Shown: positions 14,014 to 26,464, counted from the stretch's first letter. The stretch is 35,509 nt of DNA from JBIOUF01 sp044866695 (GCA_044866695.1 JBIOUF010000158.1:1-35509); one strand, 5' to 3'. Numbers and translations are program-made. Notes: a model not told the origin generated them from the sequence alone.

Positions 14014-15216
14014 GTGCGCCTGCTCCACACCTCGGACTGGCACCTCGGCCGCTCGCTGCACGGGGTGTCGCTGCTGGCTGCGCAGGCGGCGCACCTGGAC
14101 CACCTGGTGGAGACCGTGCGCGCCGAGCGGGTCGGCCTGGTGCTCGTGTCCGGAGACGTCTTCGACCGGGCCCTGCCCCCCGTCGACGCCGTGGAGCTGG
14201 CCTCGGACGTGTTCGCTCGGCTGGCCGCGACCGGCACCCGGGTGGTGGTGACCAGCGGCAACCACGACTCGCCGGTGCGCCTCGGGGCGCACGCCCGGCT
14301 CGCCGACGCCGCGGGAGTCCACCTCCGCACCCGCTGGCAGGACGTCGGCAGTCCGGTGCTGGTCGACGACCAGCACGGCACCGTGGCGGTCTACGGGCTG
14401 CCCTTCCTCGACCCCGACGCGGTGCGACAGGCGTGGCGGCTGCCGGTCCGCAGCCACGAGGCGGCGCTGAGCGCGGCCCTGGCGCGGGTGTCGGCGGACC
14501 TGGACACCCGGGCGGGGGCGCGGTCGGTGGTGCTCGCCCATGCGTTCGTCGCCGGGTCGGTGGACGCGGCGACGAGGCTGGCCAGCGACAGCGAGCGGGA
14601 CATCGCCGTGGGCGGCGTCCAGCTCGTCCCCACGTCGCTGTTCGCCGGCGTCTCCTACGCGGCGCTCGGGCACCTGCACGGCGCGGCCACGCTGACCACG
14701 TCCGTGCGCTACAGCGGCTCGCCGCTGGCGTTCTCGTTCTCCGAGGCCGACCAGGTGAAGGGGTCCTGGCTGGTCGACCTCGGCCCGGCCGGGGTGCGCG
14801 CCGCCGAGCTGGTCCCCACGCCGGTCCCCCGGCCGCTCCGCGTCCTCCGGGGCCGGCTCGAGGAGCTGCTCGCGGACCCGGCGCTGGCCGGCGCGGAGCG
14901 GTGCTGGCTCTCGGTGACCCTCACCGACCCGGCCCGGCCACGCCACGCCATGGAACGGGTCCGGATCCGGTTCCCGCACACCCTGCACCTCGCCTTCGAG
15001 CCCGAGGGGGCCCCGGCCCGGCCGAGGCTGCTCACCCCGCGCGTGGTCGGGATGAGCGACCTCGACGTGGCGCTCGGCTTCGTCCAGGAGGTGCGCAGCC
15101 GAGAGCCCACCACCGAGGAGGCGCTGCTGCTCCGGCTGGCCTGCGACGCGTGCCGTCGCGACGAGGACCGCGACGCCGACCACCTGCGCCGTACCAGCCC
15201 CTCAGAGGCGGGCTGA
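14014..15216 (+). CDS. sbcD: SbcD, exonuclease subunit of SbcCD
   Basis: A 400-aa Mre11-like nuclease subunit. The calcineurin-like metallophosphoesterase motifs are in order: HTSDWHLGR (Asp8, His10), VSGDVFDRA, TSGNHDSPVRL, VLAHAFVAG and GHLHGA. With SbcC it processes DNA hairpins and double-strand ends. It starts at the GTG at 14014 after a leaderless-type -10. Its TGA is immediately followed by the sbcC ATG, so the pair is co-translated. Confidence 0.97.
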   Translation: MRLLHTSDWHLGRSLHGVSLLAAQAAHLDHLVETVRAERVGLVLVSGDVFDRALPPVDAVELASDVFARLAATGTRVVVTSGNHDSPVRLGAHARLADAAGVHLRTRWQDVGSPVLVDDQHGTVAVYGLPFLDPDAVRQAWRLPVRSHEAALSAALARVSADLDTRAGARSVVLAHAFVAGSVDAATRLASDSERDIAVGGVQLVPTSLFAGVSYAALGHLHGAATLTTSVRYSGSPLAFSFSEADQVKGSWLVDLGPAGVRAAELVPTPVPRPLRVLRGRLEELLADPALAGAERCWLSVTLTDPARPRHAMERVRIRFPHTLHLAFEPEGAPARPRLLTPRVVGMSDLDVALGFVQEVRSREPTTEEALLLRLACDACRRDEDRDADHLRRTSPSEAG

Positions 15217-18200
15217 ATGCGGCTGCACCGGCTCACCGTCACCGCGATCGGACCGTTCCCCGGCGCCGAGCGCGTCGACTTCGACGCCCTCGCCCAGGCG
15301 GGGGTCTTCCTGGTGACCGGGGCAACCGGGGCGGGCAAGAGCAGCCTGCTGGACTGCGTGTGCTTCGCGCTGTACGGCGTCGTCCCCGGATCTCGCGGGG
15401 TCAAGGGGCTGCGGTCCGACCACGCGCCCGCGGACGTCGCTCCCGAGGTGTCGCTGGACTTCAGCGTCGGAGGTCGCCGCTTCGTCGTGCGCCGGTCGCC
15501 GGAGTGGACCAGGCCGAAGCGATCCGGGACGGGGGTCACCACCGTCCGGGCCGCCGCGTCGTTGCTGGAGACCACCGGCGGCACCGAGCGGCTGGTCAGC
15601 AGCCGTGCCCAGGAGGTCGGACACACCATCGCCGAGCTGCTGGCGCTGACGTCCACGCAGTTCCAGCAGGTGGTGCTGCTGCCGCAGGGTGGGTTCGCGA
15701 CGTTCCTACGGGCCTCGTCGCAGGAGCGGCACGACGTGCTCCAGCAGCTCTTCCACACCCGCCGCTTCGCCGACATCGAGGCCTGGCTGCACGACCACAG
15801 CCGGGCACTCGGCGCGACGGCCACCAGGGCCGCCGACGAGGTGCGGCGCCTGGCCCACACCCTCGGTGACCGCTCCGGCGAGCCGCTCCCCCGGGTCGTC
15901 GACGACCAGACGCTGGCGACGGCCGGCTCGGGAGGCCTCGTCGCGTGGGCGGACGCCGTCGAGGCCGGGGTCCGGCAGGCCGTCGCCCAGGCTGCCGCCC
16001 GGCGCGTCGAGGCCGGGCAGAGGCTCGCCGCGGCTGCGGCGCGGCACGAGCGGGCCCAGCGCATCGGCGACCTGCGCCGGCGCCGAGACCAGGCACGCGC
16101 GCGGCTCGCGGAGCTGGCCGCGAGCGCCGCGGAGGCCCAGCGCGCGGCGGCCGCGGTGGCCGACGCCGAGCGCGCGGCACGTCTCGCGCCGCTGCTGGGG
16201 CTCCTCGACGAAGCCGGTCGCACCAGCGCCGCGTGCGACCAGGCGCTGGGTCAGGTGCTGGGCCAGGTGCTGCGGCGCCTGCCCGGCACGGTGCGGGCCG
16301 GCCGCGGTGACGACGACCTGGACGCCGCGACGCTGGCGACGCTGCATGCGCTTCGCCGCGACGTGCTGAGCAGGCTGCTGGCGCTGCTGCCGCGCGAGCA
16401 AGAGCTGCATCGCAGTGAGGCGCTCCGCGACCGGGAGGCAGCGGCCCTGGACCGGACCCGGACTGCCACGTGCGCCCTGCGCGAGGAGTCCGACGCCCTG
16501 CCCGCCGAGGTGCAGCGACTGTCCGCCCGGCTCGAGTCGCTGACCGTGGCCGCCGCCCGCGCGGAGGGCCTGGACCTGCAGGTCGAGGCGGCCCGTCGCG
16601 TGCACGAGGCCGCGGCCGCGCTGCCGCAGGCCCGTCGGCGAGAGCTCGACGCCCGGGCAGCGGCGGTGGACGCGCGGGCCGGTGCGGTCGCTGCCCAGGA
16701 GGCCCTGCTGGGCCTCGTCGAGCGGCGCCTGGCCGGCATGGCGGCCGAGCTCGCCGGCGGCCTCGTCGCGGGCGACCCCTGTCCGGTCTGCGGCGGCAAG
16801 GAGCACCCGCGGCCGGCCTCGGCCGACGCCGACCCCGTCGCGTCGCGCGACATCGAGGCCGCCCGGACTCGCCTCCTGGCCCGCCAGAGCGCAGCCGTCA
16901 CCGCCGAGCAGGTCGCCACGGAGGCGGCCGCCGAGGTGCACCGGCTGGCGGAGCGGGCCGCCGGGCGCGACGAGGTCGAGGCGGGACGCCGGCTCGACCA
17001 GGTGGCGGAGTCCGCGCGGGAGGCCCGCGCCGCCGCCGAGGAGCGCGCCGCCGTGGCGGCCGAGCTGGACCGCGCCCGCGCGTCGGGGCAGGACCTGCGC
17101 GAGCGCCTGGAACGGGCCCTGACCGCGCAGGCGGACGCGCAGGCGCGCCACCGTGCCGCCGCCGAGGCCGCGCAGCGGCTGCGGACCGAGCTGGCCGAGG
17201 TGACCGGTCCCCTGGGCCGCGAGCCTCCCCACGCCGGCTCCGACGCCGACGCCGAGGCCGCGCCGTGCCTGTCCGACCTGGTCGCGGCGGTGCAGGCGGA
17301 CGTGGGCCTGCTCGAGGAGGCCGTCCAGGCCTCCCGCACCGCCGAGCAGGCCCGGGCCGAGCGCGACCGGCTCGCCGTCCGCGTGGAAGCGGCCGCCCGC
17401 GCGGAGCAGTTCGGCTCCGCCGCCGCGGCCCGGTCGGCAGGGCTGGCCCCGGACGAGCGTGAGCGGCTGGAGGTGCTGCTGCACGACCGCGACCGGCAGC
17501 GCGAACAGGCGCAGGACGTGCTGGCCGACCCCGAGCTGGCGCTCCTCGACCGGGCCGAGCCCGGGGACGTCGAGCCGCGCGACCCTGCCGAGACCGGGCC
17601 GCTGCTGTCCGCCGCGGAGCAGGCGGACGCGGAGGCCGCCCGGCTCGCCCATCTGGCCGAGGAGACCTGTCGCGCCGCGGCGGTGACGGCGGCGTCGCTC
17701 CGGGCGGCCGCGGCGGCGTGGGAGCCGCACCGGGTCCGGGCTGCGACGGCGGAGACGATGGCCCGCCTGGTCCGCGGCGTCGGGGCGGACAACGCGCTGC
17801 AGCTGCGGCTCTCGGCGTACGTCCTCGCGACGCGGCTCGACCAGGTCGTCGAGGCCGCCAACGAACGCCTCGCGCACATGCGCGAGCACCGGTACCTGCT
17901 CGAGCGCGCCGCCCCGGCCGCGCGCAGGGGCGCCCCGGCCGGTCTCGGCCTCCAGGTCCTCGACCTGTGGACCGGGGACACCCGCGACCCGGCCACGCTG
18001 TCGGGAGGAGAGACCTTCGTGGTGTCCCTGGCCCTGGCGCTCGGCCTGGCCGACGTCGTCACGCACGAGGCGGGCGGCGTGGAGCTGCAGACGCTCTTCG
18101 TCGACGAGGGGTTCGGCATGCTCGACGCCGAGACCCTCGACGACGTCATGGACCGGCTCGACGGCCTGCGCACCGGCGGCCGCGTGGTGGGCGTGGTCAG

Positions 18201-18297
18201 CCATGTCTCGGAGCTGCGCGGCCGGATCCCGGTCCAGCTGCACGTCCACAAGACCCGGGGTGGGTCGCAGGTCGCCGTGCGTACGCTCGTGACATGA
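15217..18297 (+). CDS. sbcC: SbcC, SMC-like ATPase of SbcCD nuclease
   Basis: A 1026-aa Rad50-like ATPase. Walker A is GATGAGKS at 35-42. Two long Ala/Glu/Arg-rich coiled-coil arms flank the zinc hook CPVC at Cys522-Cys525. The ABC signature LSGGE is at 928-932 and Walker B LFVDEG at about 960-965. The centrally placed hook gives arms of about equal length, as expected. It forms the SbcCD complex with the adjacent sbcD and overlaps the following HAD gene by 4 bp (ATGA). Confidence 0.97.
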   Translation: MRLHRLTVTAIGPFPGAERVDFDALAQAGVFLVTGATGAGKSSLLDCVCFALYGVVPGSRGVKGLRSDHAPADVAPEVSLDFSVGGRRFVVRRSPEWTRPKRSGTGVTTVRAAASLLETTGGTERLVSSRAQEVGHTIAELLALTSTQFQQVVLLPQGGFATFLRASSQERHDVLQQLFHTRRFADIEAWLHDHSRALGATATRAADEVRRLAHTLGDRSGEPLPRVVDDQTLATAGSGGLVAWADAVEAGVRQAVAQAAARRVEAGQRLAAAAARHERAQRIGDLRRRRDQARARLAELAASAAEAQRAAAAVADAERAARLAPLLGLLDEAGRTSAACDQALGQVLGQVLRRLPGTVRAGRGDDDLDAATLATLHALRRDVLSRLLALLPREQELHRSEALRDREAAALDRTRTATCALREESDALPAEVQRLSARLESLTVAAARAEGLDLQVEAARRVHEAAAALPQARRRELDARAAAVDARAGAVAAQEALLGLVERRLAGMAAELAGGLVAGDPCPVCGGKEHPRPASADADPVASRDIEAARTRLLARQSAAVTAEQVATEAAAEVHRLAERAAGRDEVEAGRRLDQVAESAREARAAAEERAAVAAELDRARASGQDLRERLERALTAQADAQARHRAAAEAAQRLRTELAEVTGPLGREPPHAGSDADAEAAPCLSDLVAAVQADVGLLEEAVQASRTAEQARAERDRLAVRVEAAARAEQFGSAAAARSAGLAPDERERLEVLLHDRDRQREQAQDVLADPELALLDRAEPGDVEPRDPAETGPLLSAAEQADAEAARLAHLAEETCRAAAVTAASLRAAAAAWEPHRVRAATAETMARLVRGVGADNALQLRLSAYVLATRLDQVVEAANERLAHMREHRYLLERAAPAARRGAPAGLGLQVLDLWTGDTRDPATLSGGETFVVSLALALGLADVVTHEAGGVELQTLFVDEGFGMLDAETLDDVMDRLDGLRTGGRVVGVVSHVSELRGRIPVQLHVHKTRGGSQVAVRTLVT

Positions 18298-18791
18298 GCT
18301 CCGACGGCGCGTCCGCGCGGGCGATCGCCGTCATCGACATCGACGGGGTCGTCGCGGACGTGCGACACCGGCTGCCCTTCCTCGACCGCCGCCCGAAGGA
18401 CTGGGGCGGCTTCTTCCAGGCCGCACCCGAGGACCCTCCGCTGCGCCAGGGCATCGACGCCGTGCGGCGGCTGGCCCAGGTCTACGACGTGGTGTACCTC
18501 TCCGGCCGGCCCGAGTGGTGCCGCGCCGACACCGTCGACTGGTTCCAGCGGCACGACCTCCCGCCCGGGCCGCTCTACCTGCGGCCCTCCGGCGACTTCC
18601 GCCCGGCTAGGGTGATGAAGGTCGAACGGCTCCGCGACCTCCATCGCCGCGCCCCCGTCGCGGTGCTCGTCGACGACGACTGGGACGTCCTCGACGCCGC
18701 TCGCGCCGCCGGCTTCGACGTCCTCCCCGCCACCTGGATGGGCGAGCAGCCCCTCCTCCACGAGGCCCAGGAGGAAGAGGGCCGCACCTGA
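18294..18791 (+). CDS. HAD-superfamily phosphatase coupled to SbcCD
   Basis: A 165-aa HAD-fold protein. Motif I is DIDGV (Asp15, Asp17), motif II LSGRPEWCR (Ser70), motif III Lys109 (RVMKVERL) and motif IV LVDDDWD (Asp127-Asp129), so a complete phosphatase site. Its outline resembles the 3'-phosphatase domain of polynucleotide kinase-phosphatases, but that match is tentative. The ATG overlaps the sbcC stop. Co-translation with a DNA-end nuclease suggests a role on DNA ends or nucleotides; this is inference. Confidence 0.85.
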   Translation: MSSDGASARAIAVIDIDGVVADVRHRLPFLDRRPKDWGGFFQAAPEDPPLRQGIDAVRRLAQVYDVVYLSGRPEWCRADTVDWFQRHDLPPGPLYLRPSGDFRPARVMKVERLRDLHRRAPVAVLVDDDWDVLDAARAAGFDVLPATWMGEQPLLHEAQEEEGRT

Positions 18792-18795
18792 GGGT

Positions 18796-18887
18796 CGAGC
18801 CGTCAATCTTGGTGCGCCGAGCCGTCAATCTTGGTGGGCCGAGCCGTCAATCCTGGTGGGCCGAGCCGTCAATGCTGGTGCGCCGAG
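18796..18887. repeat. 22-bp tandem repeat array (5 cores)
   Basis: CGAG cores begin at 18796, 18818, 18840, 18862 and 18884, exactly 22 bp apart. The first four continue CGAGCCGTCAAT then a CTTGGTG-like end. The reverse complement (CGGCTCG core followed by a CCACCA stretch) resembles a shortened 32-bp family unit. No gene is seen in 18792-19167; this array and the next fill most of it. Confidence 0.88.
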
Positions 18888-18962
18888 GCCAGGCATCGCC
18901 CGGGGCCGGCTCGCCGTCGGCCGTCAATGTTCGTGGGTCGAGCCGGCCGGGTTGGCACTCGC

Positions 18963-19131
18963 GCCGACTCGACCCCCGCCAGGCAGGAAGTAGCGCCGGC
19001 TCGGCCCCCACCTGACAGGAGGTAGCGCCGGCTCGGCCCCCACCTGACAGGAGGTAGCGCCGGCTCGACCCCCGCCAGGCAGGAAGTAGCGCCGGCTCGA
19101 CCCCCACCAGGCAGGAAGTGGCGCCGGCTCG
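18963..19131. repeat. 32-bp tandem repeat array B (6 units)
   Basis: Cores start at 18963 (variant GCCGACTCG), 18995, 19027, 19059, 19091 and 19123 (GCCGGCTCG), exactly 32 bp apart. Two sub-versions occur, ending GACAGGAGGTAG or GGCAGGAAGTAG. The array lies 24-37 bp upstream of the tldD -10 and start. A lone unphased core is at 18905. Confidence 0.93.
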
Positions 19132-19154
19132 CGGTTGGGGTTCGGAGGGAGCAC

Positions 19155-19160
19155 TAGGGT
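19155..19160 (+). promoter_or_regulatory. -10 element of tldD (leaderless)
   Basis: TAGGGT is followed by 7 nt and then the tldD ATG at 19168. No ribosome site other than a G run is present. The 32-bp array B ends just upstream, in the region where the -35 would lie. Confidence 0.45.
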
Positions 19161-19167
19161 CGGGGGA

Positions 19168-20673
19168 ATGGTGGCGGAGGTGGACGCGGGGTTCGTGGCG
19201 CTGCCGGGGCGGAGGCTGGCGGAGGCGGCGCTGGGGGCGGCGGCCGAGCTCGGGGTGGAGCACGCGGACTTCCGGTTCGAGCGGGTCCGGTACCAGCGGA
19301 TCCAGGCCCGGGACGGGCACCTGCAGGGGGCGGCGGACACCGAGGACCTCGGCTTCGCCGTGCGGGTGGTGCACCGCGGGGCCTGGGGGTTCGCGGCGGG
19401 AGTGCAGCTGACCGCGGACGAGGCGGCGCGGGTGGCCCGGGTGGCCGTGCGGACCGCCGAGCTGACGGCGGCCATGACGACCCGGCCGGTCGCGCTGGCC
19501 CCGGAGCCGGTGTACGCCGACGTGAGCTGGGTGTCGTCGTACCAGGTCGACCCGTTCTCCGTCCCCCTGGCCGAGAAGGCCGACCTGCTCGCCGGCTGGA
19601 CGGCGCGGCTGCAGTCCGACGCCCGGGTGGAGCACTCGCGCGCGGCGGTCCAGCAGGTGCTCGAGAACAAGCTGTACGCCGACCTCGCCGGGACCGTGAC
19701 CACGCAGCAGCGCGTGCGGGTGGACCCCGAGGTCGAGGTCTACGGCTCCGCGCCCGGGGTGTTCGACTCGATGCGGAGCCTGGCACCGCCCACCGGGCGC
19801 GGATGGGAGTACCTCACCGGCGCCGGGACCGACTGGGACGCCGAGCTGGGCGAGCTGCCCGGCGCCCTGGCCGACAAGCTCGCCGCCCCGTCGGTGGAGC
19901 CGGGCCGCTACGACCTGGTGGTCGACGCGTCCAACCTGTGGCTGACCATCCACGAGTCGGTCGGTCACGCCACGGAGCTCGACCGGGCGCTCGGCTACGA
20001 GGCGAACTACGCCGGCACGAGCTTCGCCACCCCAGAGCTGCTGGGGACGCTCCGCTACGGCTCGCCGCTCATGCACGTGACCGGCGACCGGACCGTCGAG
20101 CACGGCCTCGCGACGGTCGGCTACGACGACGAGGGGGTGGCGGCGCAGGAGTGGGACATCGTCCGCGACGGTGTCCTGGTCGGCTACCAGCTCGACCGGT
20201 CGATGGCCGCGGCGCAGGGGCTGGGCGGCGGCCGCTCCAACGGCTGCGCGTACGCCGACTCACCCGGCCACATCCCGGTCCAGCGCATGGCCAACGTGTC
20301 GCTGCAGCCGGCCGCGGGCGGACCGGGCACGGAGCAGCTCATCGAGCAGGTCGAGCGCGGCATCTACGTCGTCGGCGACCGCTCCTGGTCCATCGACATG
20401 CAGCGGTACAACTTCCAGTTCACTGGACAAAAATTCTTCGAGATCCGCGGCGGACGCCTCGGCGGACAGGTCCGCGACGTCGCCTACCAGGCGACCACGA
20501 CCGACTTCTGGGGCTCGATGACAGCGGTGGGTGGCCCGCAGACGTTCGTCCTCGGCGGCGCGTTCAACTGCGGCAAGGCCCAGCCGGGCCAGGTGGCGTC
20601 GGTCTCGCACGGGTGCCCGTCGGCGCTGTTCCGAGACGTCAACGTCCTCAACACCGCGCGTGAGGGCAGCTGA
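19168..20673 (+). CDS. tldD: TldD-family metalloprotease
   Basis: A 501-aa TldD/PmbA-family protease subunit. The metal motif HExxxH is at His262-Glu263-His267 (HESVGHATELD), placing the catalytic site in this member of the pair. C-terminal MQRYNFQFTGQKFFEIRGGR and FNCGKAQPGQ are typical. TldD/TldE heterodimers degrade unfolded peptides and trim some RiPP precursors. I chose the ATG at 19168 over an upstream in-frame ATG that lies in repeat sequence. It overlaps tldE by 1 bp (TGATG). Confidence 0.95.
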   Translation: MVAEVDAGFVALPGRRLAEAALGAAAELGVEHADFRFERVRYQRIQARDGHLQGAADTEDLGFAVRVVHRGAWGFAAGVQLTADEAARVARVAVRTAELTAAMTTRPVALAPEPVYADVSWVSSYQVDPFSVPLAEKADLLAGWTARLQSDARVEHSRAAVQQVLENKLYADLAGTVTTQQRVRVDPEVEVYGSAPGVFDSMRSLAPPTGRGWEYLTGAGTDWDAELGELPGALADKLAAPSVEPGRYDLVVDASNLWLTIHESVGHATELDRALGYEANYAGTSFATPELLGTLRYGSPLMHVTGDRTVEHGLATVGYDDEGVAAQEWDIVRDGVLVGYQLDRSMAAAQGLGGGRSNGCAYADSPGHIPVQRMANVSLQPAAGGPGTEQLIEQVERGIYVVGDRSWSIDMQRYNFQFTGQKFFEIRGGRLGGQVRDVAYQATTTDFWGSMTAVGGPQTFVLGGAFNCGKAQPGQVASVSHGCPSALFRDVNVLNTAREGS

Positions 20674-22061
20674 TGAGCGTGCCGGCGCCCCAGGATCTCG
20701 TCGAGCGCGTCCTCGTCGCGTCCACCGCCGACGACTGCGTCGCGATCCTCCGCTGGGGCGACAGCGCGAACCTGCGCTGGGCCGGCAACACCCTGACCAC
20801 CAACGGCGTGCTGCGCCGGTGCTCCCTCACCGTCGTCAGCTTCACCGGCCGCGGCGCCGGCACGGCCACCGGATCGGTGACCGGCTCGGCCACCACCCAC
20901 GAGCAGGTCGACGGGCTGGTCGCCGAGGCGGACGCCGCGGCCGCCGCCGGGAGCCCTGCCGAGGACGAGGCGCCGCTGGTGGTCCGCGACCCCGCACCGG
21001 ACTGGGACGACCCGCCCGGCGAGACGTCCATCGACGTCTACGCCGCGTTCGCGCCGGCGCTCGGGGAGGCGTTCGGACGCGCGTCGTCCGCCGGCCGCGT
21101 CCTGTACGGGTTCGTCGACCACGACGTCACCACGACCTACGTCGGCTCGACCACCGGGCTGCGGCTCCGGCACCAGCAGCCCACGGGGCACTGGGGCTGC
21201 ACCGGCAAGCCCGCCGACCTGTCCACCAGCGCCTGGGTCGGCGGCGCCACCCGGGACTTCTCCGACGTCGACGCGGCCGCGATGGACGCCGAGCTGGCCC
21301 GTCGCATCGGGTGGGCGTCCCGCCGGGTCGACCTGCCGCCCGGCCGGTACGACACCGTGCTCTCCCCCACGGCGGTGGCCGACCTGATGGTCTACGCGTA
21401 CTGGACCGCCGCGGCGCGCACGGCGTACGAGGGCCAGTCGGTGTACGCCCGGCCCGGCGGGGGCACCCGCATCGGCGAGCGGCTGGCCGGCCGCCGGGTC
21501 CAGCTGTTCTCCGACCCGGACCATCCGAGCCTGCGCGCCATCCCGTTCGTCGTCGCGACCGTGAGCGACCAGGCCAGCAGCCCGTTCGACACCGGCCTGC
21601 CGCTGGCCCGCACGCACTGGGTCCGAGACGGCCGGCTCGCGGCGCTGGTGCAGACCAGGCACACCGCCGGCCTCACCGGTCAGCCGGTCACGCCGGCGGT
21701 CGACAACCTGGTGATGGGCGTTGACGGCGCGAGCGGCAGCACGCAGGACCTGGTGTCCGGTGTCGACCGCGGACTGTTGGTGACCTGCCTGTGGTACATC
21801 CGCGAGGTCGACCCGCAGACCCTGCTGCTGACCGGTCTCACCCGCGACGGCGTGTACGTGGTGGAGGGCGGCGAGATCACCGGGGCGGCCAACAACTTCC
21901 GGTTCAACGAGAGCCCCGTGGCCCTCCTCGACCGCATCGGGGCCGCCTCGGCGACCGTGCCGAGCTTCTCCCGCGAGTGGGGCGACCACTTCCCCCGCAC
22001 CGCCACCCCGGCGCTGCGCGTGCCGGACTTCCACATGTCCACGGTGAGCCGCGCCACCTGA
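20673..22061 (+). CDS. tldE: TldE/PmbA-family protease partner
   Basis: A 462-aa TldE/PmbA homologue without the HExxxH motif, as expected for the non-catalytic partner of TldD. ALRRIGWAS-like and VDNLVMGVDGASGSTQDLV segments, and a C-terminal EITGAANNFRFNESP, mark the family. The ATG shares an A with the tldD stop, so translation is coupled. It converges with the serine hydrolase, the stops being 10 bp apart. No RiPP precursor is recognisable nearby. Confidence 0.93.
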   Translation: MSVPAPQDLVERVLVASTADDCVAILRWGDSANLRWAGNTLTTNGVLRRCSLTVVSFTGRGAGTATGSVTGSATTHEQVDGLVAEADAAAAAGSPAEDEAPLVVRDPAPDWDDPPGETSIDVYAAFAPALGEAFGRASSAGRVLYGFVDHDVTTTYVGSTTGLRLRHQQPTGHWGCTGKPADLSTSAWVGGATRDFSDVDAAAMDAELARRIGWASRRVDLPPGRYDTVLSPTAVADLMVYAYWTAAARTAYEGQSVYARPGGGTRIGERLAGRRVQLFSDPDHPSLRAIPFVVATVSDQASSPFDTGLPLARTHWVRDGRLAALVQTRHTAGLTGQPVTPAVDNLVMGVDGASGSTQDLVSGVDRGLLVTCLWYIREVDPQTLLLTGLTRDGVYVVEGGEITGAANNFRFNESPVALLDRIGAASATVPSFSREWGDHFPRTATPALRVPDFHMSTVSRAT

Positions 22062-22071
22062 GCCCGGCCGC

Positions 22072-23409
22072 TCATGGGTGGCCGCCGGGCACCGGCACCT
22101 CGGGGTCGTACGGCGCGCGGGTGTAGACGAAGGTCGCGCAGACCAGGTGGCTGACCGAGCCGTCCGCGCGACGTACGACGTGGAGGGTCTCGCCGTGGTG
22201 GTAGCCGCCGGCCCCGACCAGGGCGCCGTCGTCGCGGAGCACGAAGGCGTCGGTCACCGCGCCGGACCCGAGCGGGTGAGACAGCAGCCGGCTGCCGTCC
22301 CACTCGAACACGAAGGCGGTGTTGCCCCAGTGCCACACGCCCAGCGCGTCGGCTACCGCGGGCGGCACCTCGGTGGCCGGGCGCCACGGGCCCGGGAGGG
22401 ACGGCTCGGCGGCCTCCAGCGCGGCCAGCAGGGCCGGGACCACCCGCTCCGCCTTCAGCCCGGAGGTGCCGTTGGCCAGCACGACCGCGCCGGTACGCCG
22501 GGGGCGGTCCACGAACAGCCCGGCCTGGAAGCCCGGCATCGAGCCGGTGTGGCCCACCAGGCTCCCCGAGCCGCCCGGCAGCAGCCGCAGCCCGAGACCG
22601 TAGCCGCCGGTCAGGCCGCCGGCGAGCGTCCCGGACTGGGGCGTGCACATCTGGTCCAGGGTGTCCGGCGCCAGCACGTCCGGCTGCTCGCCGAGCAGCA
22701 GGCCGGCGTAGCGGGCCAGGTCCGACACCGTGCTCCACACCTGACCGGCGGGCGCCATCGCGCCGGTGTCGGTGGCCGGCTCCTCGTCGAGCGTCCCCGC
22801 ATAGGGGTGGACCGACCATCCGGTGGCGGCCGGTGGCTGCGGCAGGTACGACGTTCGGGTCATGCCGAGCGGGGCCAGGACCCGCTCCTGGACGCACTGC
22901 CACCAGGTGCGACCGCGCAGCCGCGCGACCACCTCGCCGAGCAGGCCGTAGCCCAGGTTGCTGTAGTGGTAGGTCGCACCGGGCTCGAACGGCGCCAGCG
23001 ACGGGTCCGTCGCCGCGGCCAGGTCCTCGAACGGCCTGCCCGGCGAGCGCTCCCACCACGCGCCGGCCGGCTCCGAGGACATCCCCGAGGAGTGCGACAG
23101 CAGAGCGCGCAGCGTCCGGTCGCCGTACGGGACGCCGCCGAGCACCGACGACAGCGGATCGGACAGCCGCAGCCGCTGCTCGTCGCGCAGCTGCAGCACC
23201 AGGACGGCGGTCATCGTCTTGGTGATGGAGCCGACCCGGTACTGCACGTCCGGCCCGGTCGGCTCTCCCCAGGCTCCCGACCAGACCAGCTCACCGTCGC
23301 GGACCACGCCGCCCACCACCGACGGAAGCCGCCCGGCGGCCTGCTCGGCGGCGAGCACCGCAAGCAGCCGGCGGCCGGTGGTGGCGGCGGCGTGCCCCGA
23401 GGTGGTCAC
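22072..23409 (-). CDS. Serine hydrolase of the class C beta-lactamase/DD-peptidase family
   Basis: A 445-aa protein with a complete penicillin-binding fold triad: Ser61-x-x-Lys64 (GSITKTMTA), Tyr149-Ser-Asn151 (YHYSNLGYG) and His287-Thr-Gly (VGHTGSMPGF). The last ~100 residues form a beta-rich domain seen in some esterase-type members. No signal peptide is visible, so a cytoplasmic esterase or peptidase is more likely than a secreted beta-lactamase. The GTG start is at 23409. The substrate is unknown. Confidence 0.9.
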   Translation of the reverse strand: MTTSGHAAATTGRRLLAVLAAEQAAGRLPSVVGGVVRDGELVWSGAWGEPTGPDVQYRVGSITKTMTAVLVLQLRDEQRLRLSDPLSSVLGGVPYGDRTLRALLSHSSGMSSEPAGAWWERSPGRPFEDLAAATDPSLAPFEPGATYHYSNLGYGLLGEVVARLRGRTWWQCVQERVLAPLGMTRTSYLPQPPAATGWSVHPYAGTLDEEPATDTGAMAPAGQVWSTVSDLARYAGLLLGEQPDVLAPDTLDQMCTPQSGTLAGGLTGGYGLGLRLLPGGSGSLVGHTGSMPGFQAGLFVDRPRRTGAVVLANGTSGLKAERVVPALLAALEAAEPSLPGPWRPATEVPPAVADALGVWHWGNTAFVFEWDGSRLLSHPLGSGAVTDAFVLRDDGALVGAGGYHHGETLHVVRRADGSVSHLVCATFVYTRAPYDPEVPVPGGHP

Positions 23410-23506
23410 CGCCGCAGGCTAGTCCCCCGGCCCGCCGTTGCCCGCGCCCACCCGCGGCCACGGGACCCGGCTCGGCGGTCCGTGCCGCTGCCGGCGGTTC
23501 GGCTTG

Positions 23507-23520
23507 GCCTGGATCCAGGC
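23507..23520 (-). terminator. Palindrome directly after the gcvP stop
   Basis: GCCTGGATCCAGGC is a perfect 14-bp palindrome starting at the base after the gcvP TAA. It can fold as a 5-bp stem with a GATC loop. There is no U-tract, so it is at best a weak or factor-assisted end. Confidence 0.3.
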
Positions 23521-26403
<2,883 letters not shown>

Positions 26404-26464
26404 GAGGCTCCCTGCCGGGTCGGTGGTCCGGGGCGTCGGCCTCTGTCGCGCCGACAGGCCTCCT

